From DATAES01 sp036493595 (lineage in GTDB: Bacteria; Actinomycetota; Acidimicrobiia; Acidimicrobiales; JACDCH01), in the NCBI GenBank assembly GCA_036493595.1, contig DASXPN010000140.1:1-12265 (forward strand): a stretch of DNA of 12,265 nucleotides, in the 5' to 3' direction. Below, in pieces: positions 7,062 to 12,265 of this stretch; positions within the stretch are counted from its first letter, which is position 1, and each line of letters opens with the position of its first letter. A program made the translations under genes and the position numbers. A model generated the notes under the pieces. The model was not told the origin of the DNA. It did no database searches and saw only the letters and a program-made list of their open reading frames with translations.

Positions 7062-7651
7062 CACCGCGGGAACAGCCGCTGGCGCGCGACTTCTACCGGC
7101 GCGACCCGCGCCTCGTCGCGCCGGACCTGTTGCACAAGGTGATCGTGCGAGGCGACCGCTCCGCTCGCATCGTCGAGGTCGAGGCGTACTGCGGCAGCAT
7201 CGACCCCGGCAGTCACGCCTACCGCGGCAGGACGAAGCGCAACGCGGTCATGTTCGGACCACCCGGCGGTTTGTACGTGTACTTCACGTACGGCATGCAC
7301 TGGTGCGCCAATGCCGTGTGCGGCGACGACGGCGAGGGGGTCGCGGTGCTGCTGCGGGCCGCCGCGCCGCGCACCGGCATCGACCAGATGTACGGCGCCA
7401 GGGGTGCGGCGGCCAAGCGGGACCGAGACCTGTGCAGCGGGCCCGCCAAGCTGTGCCAGGCGTTCGGACTCGACAAGGCCTTCGACGGCGCCGACCTCGT
7501 GACCGCCGACAGGGGAGTGAAGATCGTCGACGACGGGACGCCACCGCCATCGCAGCCGGCCAACAGCCGGCGCATCGGGCTCACCGCCGGCGCCGAACAT
7601 CCATGGCGTTGGTTCGTGACGGACGATCCCAACGTGTCGAGGAATCGCTAG
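7058..7651 (+). CDS. mpg: 3-methyladenine DNA glycosylase, AAG/Mpg family
   Basis: Base-excision repair glycosylase that removes alkylated purines. The 197-residue protein carries the family blocks in order: RIVEVEAYCG (37-46), in which Glu42 matches the catalytic glutamate and Tyr44 the intercalating tyrosine of human AAG; DPGSHAYRGRTKRN (49-62, with His53); MFGPPGGLYVYFTYGMHWC (65-83); VAVLLRAAAPRTG; LCSGPAKLCQAFGL; and the C-terminal RRIGLTAG and PWRWF. The GTG start overlaps the thioesterase stop by four bases and gives a normal N-terminal LARDFYRRDPRLVAPDLL. From memory, mycobacteria place mpg next to tyrS downstream of the arg operon, so this neighbourhood is partly ancestral. It meets a - strand gene tail to tail 17 bases on, with no room for a normal terminator. 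Confidence 0.95.
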   Translation: MTPREQPLARDFYRRDPRLVAPDLLHKVIVRGDRSARIVEVEAYCGSIDPGSHAYRGRTKRNAVMFGPPGGLYVYFTYGMHWCANAVCGDDGEGVAVLLRAAAPRTGIDQMYGARGAAAKRDRDLCSGPAKLCQAFGLDKAFDGADLVTADRGVKIVDDGTPPPSQPANSRRIGLTAGAEHPWRWFVTDDPNVSRNR

Positions 7652-7668
7652 CTCAGAAAGTCGCTGGG

Positions 7669-8196
7669 TCAGATCCCCGCGGGCGTCTGACACGAGCCCA
7701 TGTCGTTCGTGACGGCGAACGCGTTGAGCGCGGTGCTGCTCGGCTCTCCGTTCGCTCGCTGCTTCTCGAAGAACTGCGCGTCCGTGCCCGCGTGCAGCTG
7801 TGCCGTCCACGCGGCGCGATCGTGCAGCCACTGATCCCAATCATTGAGCCATGCCGTCGCCGCGTCGTGCGCTTCACCGGTGGCGGGAACGAGCGTGCGC
7901 AGCCGGGCCACCATGTCGGTCAGCTGATCGTCGGCGCGGTCGGCCAAGTCGCCCCGCTGCTGGGGTGAGGACGCCTGTTGGTTCACGAGGTTCGCCTGCT
8001 GCAAGGACGTGACCGTCGCCGCGCACACAGGCTCGGCCGCAGTAGGGAAACTGCGGTCCTTCAGGAAGTCCGTCGGTGCCGGCGGGGCGATGAACAGGAC
8101 GTACACCCACCCCGCCGCGAACAAACCGAGCCCGACAACGATGGCGATGCGCGTCACGCGTGCCCGCGTGGACGTTGCGCTCGCCTCCCCGTTCAC
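7669..8196 (-). CDS. Unrecognised single-pass membrane protein coupled to the PBP gene
   Basis: A 175-residue protein of no family I recognise. Its GTG start overlaps the stop of the upstream penicillin-binding protein by four bases (GTGA on the - strand), so it is almost certainly translated with it. A short cytosolic tail with Arg residues (RARVTR) precedes one hydrophobic segment, about residues 16-38 (IAIVVGLGLFAAGWVYVLFIA), followed by PPAPTDFLKD, so the remaining ~135 residues should lie outside the membrane. That part is mostly helical-looking, rich in Ala, Gln and Asp, with several tryptophans (WLNDWDQWLHDRAAW, 116-130). It holds two cysteines, Cys58 soon after the membrane and Cys169 near the end, which could form a disulfide. 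Codon and base use resemble the neighbours. A role at the cell wall with the PBP is inferred from linkage only. Confidence 0.8.
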   Translation of the reverse strand: MNGEASATSTRARVTRIAIVVGLGLFAAGWVYVLFIAPPAPTDFLKDRSFPTAAEPVCAATVTSLQQANLVNQQASSPQQRGDLADRADDQLTDMVARLRTLVPATGEAHDAATAWLNDWDQWLHDRAAWTAQLHAGTDAQFFEKQRANGEPSSTALNAFAVTNDMGSCQTPAGI

Positions 8197-10289
8197 GGCC
8201 CGACCACGATGGTGACCGTGGATCCCTGGGTGGCCGATGTGCCGCCGGCGGGGGACTGCGATCTCACGTGGCCGGCGGTGCCTTGTTGGCCGGTGTCGAC
8301 GCGGTCGACGACGAAGCCGAGGGTCGACAGTTGCGCCGCCGCGTCGTCCGCCGAAGCACCGATCTCGGATGGGACCGTCACCTGCGTCGCAACGGTCTGG
8401 GCCGCGTTCGTCGTCGGCGGCGGGGGAGGAGCCGTCGTCGGGGAGGGCGCCGGTCCGACGAAGTCAGCGGCGGGCACCCCCGCGAGCGCCGCGCTCATGA
8501 ACCGCTGCCAGATCTGGGCCGGCCAGGTGCCGCCGTAGACGGTGATGCCGGTCGCCGGCGGCGTCATCTCGACCTCGGAGTCGGGGAACCCGGCCCACAC
8601 TGCCGTCGACAGCTGCGGCGTGTAGCCACAGAACCACGCGTTCTTGTAGTCCTCACCGGTCCCGGTCTTGCCCGCCGCCGGCCGGTCGAGTTGGGCCGCG
8701 GTGCCTGTCCCGCGAGCGATGACCTGCTGGAGCACCGACGTCACCGTGTCGGCCACTTGTTCATCCATTGCCTTGCTCTGCTGGTGCACGTCCTCGAACA
8801 GGATGGTGCCGTCTGCCTTCGTGATCTTGGAGATCATGACCGGATCGACGTGCACACCACGATTCGCGAGCGTGCCGTAGACCGACGCCATCTCGAGCGG
8901 TTGGACGTTGTTCGACCCGAGCACTGCGGACGGCACCGCCTCGAGCGGTGTGGTGATGCCCATGCGCTTGGCCATGTCGATGGCGTTCTTCGGTCCGACC
9001 TGCAACATCAACTGCGCGTACAAGGTGTTGAACGAGTGCACCGTGCCCTCGATCAGGTCCGTACCGCCGGGCGCGCCCTCACCGGGGTCGGCGTTGTGCA
9101 CGTTCCACGGTTCGGTGCTGCCGGGGATCGGCAGCGTGATCTGGCTCGGCGCGGGCAACACTTCGGACAGCGGTATCCCCTGCGTGAGGGCGGTGGCGAG
9201 CACGATCGGCTTGAACGCCGAGCCGGTGCCGCGCCCTTGGCCCATGGCGAGGTTGTACTGGGCGCTTTGTTGCGTGCCCCAGTAGTCGGGCCCGCCCACC
9301 ATCGCCTTCACGTAGCCGGTGTGGGGGTCGAGCGACACCAGTGCCGCCTCGGGGCCGCCGCCGGGCATGACCTGCGCGATGGCATCCTCGGCTGCCGCTT
9401 GTAGCGACAGGTCGATCGTCGTGTAGATCCGCAGGCCGCCCTCGTAGAGAAGGTCCCGGCGCGCCTCAGGTGTCGGCCCGAAGCGAGGATCGTTCTCGAC
9501 GAACTTCTTCACCTCGTCGACGAAGTGCGGCGCGGGATAACGCTGGTTCGTCGGCGTCGGCGCGATGCCGATTGGCGACGCGATGGCGGCGTCGCGCTGC
9601 GCGGTCGTGATGTCGCCGAGGCCGGCCATCTTCGCGAGCACGGTGTTGCGGCGGGTGATCGCCGCGTCGGGATGCGCGATCGGGTCGTAGTCGTTCGGCG
9701 CCTGGATCAGCCCGGCGATGGTCGCGGCCTGCACGTAGTTGATCTGCTCGATCGGCTCCCCGAAGTACTGCTCGGAGGCGGCCTCGACCCCGTAGGCGCC
9801 GTTGCCGAAGTACACGGTGTTGAGATAGATCTCGAGGATCCGTTGCTTCGAGTAGTGATTCTCGAGCTGCCAGGCGAGCGCCGCCTCCTGCAACTTCCGG
9901 TCGATCGTCTTGCCCGACGACAGCAGCGTGTTCTTCACTAGTTGCTGCGTGATGGTGGACGCGCCCTGCTCGACGGAACCGGCCTGGGCGTTCGTCTTCG
10001 CGGCCCGCAGGATCGCCCTGAGGTCGACGCCATGATGGAAGTAGAAGCGCTCGTCCTCGATGGCGATGACGGCCTGCTGCATCGGCTGCGGGATGCGCCC
10101 GAGACTCACCTCGATGCGGTTCTCGGGTCCGTGGAGCGAGGTGATCGGCGTCCCGTCCGCGGCGAAGATCTCCGATGACTGAGCGTTCGCCGGGATCTGG
10201 GGCACCACGAGTGTGGGCGTGTACGAACACCCCGAGGAGACGACGGCGCAGACGGCCGCGCACGCGATCGCGAGAGCGAGCCGACGCAT
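8193..10289 (-). CDS. Class A penicillin-binding protein (transglycosylase + transpeptidase) with C-terminal PASTA domain
   Basis: Bifunctional peptidoglycan synthase acting outside the membrane. I start at the ATG at 10289, giving 698 residues; the frame is open further upstream into tyrS but that part looks noncoding. The N-terminus is MRR, a short hydrophobic stretch, then VSSGCSYTP with Cys21, which resembles a lipobox. The GT51 domain shows EDERFYFHHG (78-87, catalytic Glu78), GASTITQQLVKN (109-120), RKLQEAALAWQLE (131-143) and LNTVYFGNGAYG (156-167). The transpeptidase domain has the nucleophile motif SAFK (Ser357, Lys360), SFN (419-421) and KTG (541-543). A Pro/Thr linker (about 612-628) leads to one PASTA domain (about 635-698), a module known to bind muropeptides or beta-lactams. 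It resembles actinobacterial PonA-type proteins. It leads a two-gene - strand unit and is divergent from tyrS. Confidence 0.95.
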   Translation of the reverse strand: MRRLALAIACAAVCAVVSSGCSYTPTLVVPQIPANAQSSEIFAADGTPITSLHGPENRIEVSLGRIPQPMQQAVIAIEDERFYFHHGVDLRAILRAAKTNAQAGSVEQGASTITQQLVKNTLLSSGKTIDRKLQEAALAWQLENHYSKQRILEIYLNTVYFGNGAYGVEAASEQYFGEPIEQINYVQAATIAGLIQAPNDYDPIAHPDAAITRRNTVLAKMAGLGDITTAQRDAAIASPIGIAPTPTNQRYPAPHFVDEVKKFVENDPRFGPTPEARRDLLYEGGLRIYTTIDLSLQAAAEDAIAQVMPGGGPEAALVSLDPHTGYVKAMVGGPDYWGTQQSAQYNLAMGQGRGTGSAFKPIVLATALTQGIPLSEVLPAPSQITLPIPGSTEPWNVHNADPGEGAPGGTDLIEGTVHSFNTLYAQLMLQVGPKNAIDMAKRMGITTPLEAVPSAVLGSNNVQPLEMASVYGTLANRGVHVDPVMISKITKADGTILFEDVHQQSKAMDEQVADTVTSVLQQVIARGTGTAAQLDRPAAGKTGTGEDYKNAWFCGYTPQLSTAVWAGFPDSEVEMTPPATGITVYGGTWPAQIWQRFMSAALAGVPAADFVGPAPSPTTAPPPPPTTNAAQTVATQVTVPSEIGASADDAAAQLSTLGFVVDRVDTGQQGTAGHVRSQSPAGGTSATQGSTVTIVVGP

Positions 10290-10355
10290 AGTCGACCATT
10301 GTCGCGAATCAGGTGCACGGTCCAGGGTGCACCCCTCACTATCGTTCGGCTCCGG
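10290..10355. promoter_or_regulatory. Divergent PBP-tyrS intergenic region with repeated GTGCAC palindromes
   Basis: These 66 bases must hold promoters for both directions. GGTGCAC (10312-10318) and GTGCACC (10327-10333) form a 7-bp inverted repeat around 8 bases; each arm is itself built on the palindrome GTGCAC, repeated with a 14-base period. This could be an operator or an RNA hairpin. For tyrS, TATCGT (10340-10345) is a possible -10 that would put the start point within a few bases of the ATG, giving a nearly leaderless message; no clear -35 or Shine-Dalgarno is seen. No convincing promoter for the PBP was recognised. Confidence 0.4.
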
Positions 10356-11615
10356 ATGGACCTGCTCGACGACCTGGACCGGCGTGGACTGATCCACGAC
10401 ACCACCGATCGCACGGCACTCGCCGAACGTCTCGACCGTGGGCCGCTGACGCTCTATCACGGTATGGACCCTTCAGCGGACAGCCTCCATACGGGCAACT
10501 TGATCGGTTTGGTCATGCTGCGCCGCTTCCAGGACGCCGGCCATCATGCGATCGCCCTCGCCGGCGGTGCAACCGGCATGGTCGGCGATCCCGGCGGACG
10601 CTCCGAAGAGCGCAACCTCCTCGACGAGGACACGCTGCGGCGCAACGTCGCCGCCATCAAGGCCCAGATCGCCCGAGTGCTCGGCCCCGACGACGCGTGG
10701 ACCTTGGTCGACAACTACGAGTGGACGCGCGACGTGCCGCTCCTGGCCTTCCTGCGTGACGTCGGCAAGCACGTCACCGTCAACCAGATGCTGGCCCGCG
10801 AGTCGGTGAAGGCCCGCATCGACAGCGAGTACGGCATCTCGTACACCGAGTTCTCGTACATGCTCCTCCAGGCCTACGACTACTGGTGGCTGCGCGCCCA
10901 TCACGGCTGCGAGCTCCAGATCGGCGGATCGGACCAGTGGGGCAACATCCTCGCGGGCGTCGACCTCATCCGGCGCCGTGACGGTGCCGCCGTGCACGCA
11001 CTGTGCTGGCCGCTGCTGAAGGCGGCCGACGGCTCCAAGCTCGGCAAGACCACCGGTGCTCGCACCTGGCTCGATCCAGACCGCACGAGCCCGTACGAGC
11101 TCTACCAACACTTCATCCAGACCGACGACCGCCAAGTCCGCCAGATGCTGGCGTGGTTGACCCTGCTGTCCGTCGACGAGATCGACGACATCGTGGCGGC
11201 GCACGAGGCCACCCCGGAGCGACGGGAGGCGCAGCGGCGCCTGGCGTGGGAGGTCACCGCCGTCGTGCACGGGCGCGAGCCGGCCGACGCGGCCGAGCGC
11301 GGCACCAAGGCCTTCACCAACGGCATCGAGCCCGATGTGTTGCGGGGCCTCGAAGGCTCGATGCCCACGACGAACCTGACGCCGAGCGAGCTGCCCTCGG
11401 CGGTGGTCGACCTGCTCGTACGCACCGAGTTGGCGTCCTCGAAGAGCGCGGCAGCGCGGCTCATCGCGCAGGGTGGCGCCTACGTGAACGACCAGCCGGT
11501 GGCCGCGCCCGAGGCGACTGTGGGTGCGGATGCCTTCGTCGACGGGCGTTGGGTGCTACTGCGAGCAGGCAAGCGCCACCGCCACCTGCTCGTACTCGAC
11601 GACGCCGGCAGCTGA
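10356..11615 (+). CDS. tyrS: Tyrosyl-tRNA synthetase, TyrS type, with unusual active-site residues
   Basis: Class I synthetase charging tRNA-Tyr. The ATG at 10356 gives 419 residues and the usual MDLLDDLDRRGLI start; the open frame continues upstream to a TTG but only the ATG makes sense. The Rossmann domain shows LYHGMDPSADSLHTGNL (33-49), GGATGMVGDP (70-79), the conserved YTEFSYMLLQAYD (163-175) and GGSDQWGN (190-197); the KMSKS-equivalent loop is GSKLGKT (226-232). An S4 RNA-binding domain follows at the C-terminus (SSKSAAARLIAQGGAYVND, about 361-379). Because numbering coincides with the classic Bacillus enzyme, several changes are clear: position 35 is His, 40 is Ser where Thr is usual, and the HIGH-type motif reads HTGN with Asn48 in place of the last His. 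All remaining signatures are intact, so it should be active. It is divergent from the PBP and followed by the rRNA operon. Confidence 0.96.
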   Translation: MDLLDDLDRRGLIHDTTDRTALAERLDRGPLTLYHGMDPSADSLHTGNLIGLVMLRRFQDAGHHAIALAGGATGMVGDPGGRSEERNLLDEDTLRRNVAAIKAQIARVLGPDDAWTLVDNYEWTRDVPLLAFLRDVGKHVTVNQMLARESVKARIDSEYGISYTEFSYMLLQAYDYWWLRAHHGCELQIGGSDQWGNILAGVDLIRRRDGAAVHALCWPLLKAADGSKLGKTTGARTWLDPDRTSPYELYQHFIQTDDRQVRQMLAWLTLLSVDEIDDIVAAHEATPERREAQRRLAWEVTAVVHGREPADAAERGTKAFTNGIEPDVLRGLEGSMPTTNLTPSELPSAVVDLLVRTELASSKSAAARLIAQGGAYVNDQPVAAPEATVGADAFVDGRWVLLRAGKRHRHLLVLDDAGS

Positions 11616-11621
11616 CAGTTG

Positions 11622-11642
11622 AACCTGCGGCCAACGCAGGTT
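11622..11642 (+). terminator. Hairpin after tyrS, possible terminator
   Basis: AACCTGCG (11622-11629) and CGCAGGTT (11635-11642) form a perfect 8-bp stem with a 5-base loop, seven bases after the tyrS stop. There is no T-tract, so an intrinsic terminator of the textbook kind is not shown; many actinobacterial terminators lack one. The right arm overlaps the -35 box of the rRNA promoter by two bases, so the element may also affect that promoter. Confidence 0.45.
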
Positions 11643-11669
11643 GACGTTGCCGGTGTGACTCTGTAGCGT
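11641..11669 (+). promoter_or_regulatory. Probable rRNA operon promoter
   Basis: TTGACG (11641-11646) and TAGCGT (11664-11669) are separated by exactly 17 bases. The -35 matches the consensus at five of six positions and the -10 keeps the T-A-x-x-x-T frame typical of actinobacterial housekeeping and rRNA promoters. The predicted start point is near 11676, leaving a leader of about 320 bases before 16S. It is the best sigma-70-type promoter seen in this gap; no second one was convincing. Confidence 0.65.
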
Positions 11670-11675
11670 AACCCT

Positions 11676-11998
11676 CCGCCTCTGAAGCCGGATGGAGTTG
11701 TTCCAGACGGGCGAAAGGCACCAATGGAGGCACCAACGCCCACCGGGCGCGTGCCCGTCGCACCTCAACGTGAGGAGCGGCGCACCTTGAAAACGGAATA
11801 GCGGACGAAAAATGCCAGTGCGGGCGGTCCCGACTTCGGTCGTGGCCGTTCAACCAAGTCAATTGCACTGACGGACAACGAACGCATCTTCGGATGCCGA
11901 AGTTGGCTGTTCTTTGCCGGGTCGGCAACGGATCCCTGTTTCCCAGGGTGAAAGTGCCGGCTCTTCACCGATCGAAGACCGGTTCGCCGGTCGAGATC
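11676..11998 (+). ncRNA. Pre-rRNA leader of the rRNA operon, no protein gene
   Basis: This stretch lies between the probable promoter and the 16S gene and holds no credible protein gene. It is rich in small hairpins: CGCCC/GGGCG (11737-11749) and the mutually exclusive CGGGC/GCCCG (11744-11757); CCTCA/TGAGG (11763-11775); the boxB-like and boxA-like pair described separately; TTGCC/GGCAA (11914-11928); CCCTG/CAGGG (11934-11948); and GACCGG with a TTCG loop (11977-11992) directly before the mature 5' end. An 8-base repeat GGCACCAA occurs at 11717 and 11729. The stem that RNase III would cut needs the region after 16S, which is outside the window. The leader end points are inferred. Confidence 0.65.
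11884..11916 (+). promoter_or_regulatory. boxB-like hairpin and boxA-like antitermination element
   Basis: GCATC-TTCG-GATGC (11884-11897) is a 5-bp stem capped by a UUCG tetraloop. Eleven bases after it comes TGTTCTTTG (11908-11916), which resembles bacterial rRNA boxA (family core about TGCTCTTTA) to which NusB and S10 bind. The order hairpin, boxA and then further stems within the rRNA leader is what established rrn antitermination sites show. Assignment is by pattern; the exact boxA consensus for this lineage is not known to me. Confidence 0.5.

Positions 11999-12265
<267 letters not shown>

Noticed and set aside
7640..7700. GCTAGCTCAG-like string after mpg resembling a tRNA D-arm
   Set aside because: No acceptor stem, anticodon arm or TTC arm could be laid out around it; it is the mpg stop region.
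8160..9404. 414-codon + strand frame opposite the PBP transpeptidase region
   Set aside because: The PBP motifs prove the - strand is coding; the + frame is Arg/His/Gly rich and featureless.
10290..10460. 57-residue N-terminal extension of the PBP frame
   Set aside because: It runs antisense into tyrS codons and precedes a normal hydrophobic signal segment; ATG 10289 is the better start.

Overview
This GC-rich window looks like chromosomal housekeeping DNA of an actinobacterium, most likely class Acidimicrobiia. The taxonomic guess rests on the first part of a 16S rRNA gene at the right end (signature judged from memory, no search run), on the argJ-B-D-F-R-G-H gene order with ArgR inside the operon, and on an actinobacterial-style PASTA-bearing bifunctional penicillin-binding protein. 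I see no mobile element, CRISPR array, prophage or defence system.

Layout. Bases 1-6681 carry the arginine pathway on the + strand: the 3' end of argJ, then argB, argD, argF, argR, argG and argH. With ornithine made by ArgJ/ArgB/ArgD, citrulline by ArgF and arginine by ArgG/ArgH, the block covers nearly the whole route; argC and most of argJ lie off the left edge. Most junctions are 1-4 base stop/start overlaps, suggesting one translationally coupled transcript. The exceptions are argB-argD, argR-argG and argG-argH; the first and last hold short direct repeats built on a GAGCGCA core, and the argG-argH gap also holds a possible 43-codon ORF. Two more genes are overlap-coupled to argH: a small hotdog-fold thioesterase and a 3-methyladenine DNA glycosylase (Mpg/AAG family).

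From 7669 to 10289 two genes run on the - strand and meet mpg tail to tail with 17 bases between: a class A penicillin-binding protein with a C-terminal PASTA domain, and, overlapping its stop codon, an unrecognised single-pass membrane protein. The PBP is divergent from tyrS (10356-11615, +). The 66-base divergent gap holds a repeated GTGCAC element.

After tyrS comes a gene-free stretch of about 380 bases: a hairpin, a good rRNA-type promoter (TTGACG-17-TAGCGT), a leader with a UUCG hairpin followed by a boxA-like sequence, and then the 5' part of 16S rRNA from about 11999 to the window end.

The more interesting points are small ones: unusual active-site residues in TyrRS, a lipobox-like N-terminus on the PBP with a coupled unknown partner, a variant phosphate loop in ArgF, the repeats and small ORF in the arg operon, and the position of the rRNA operon directly behind tyrS. 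I did not find convincing evidence of a wholly new system.
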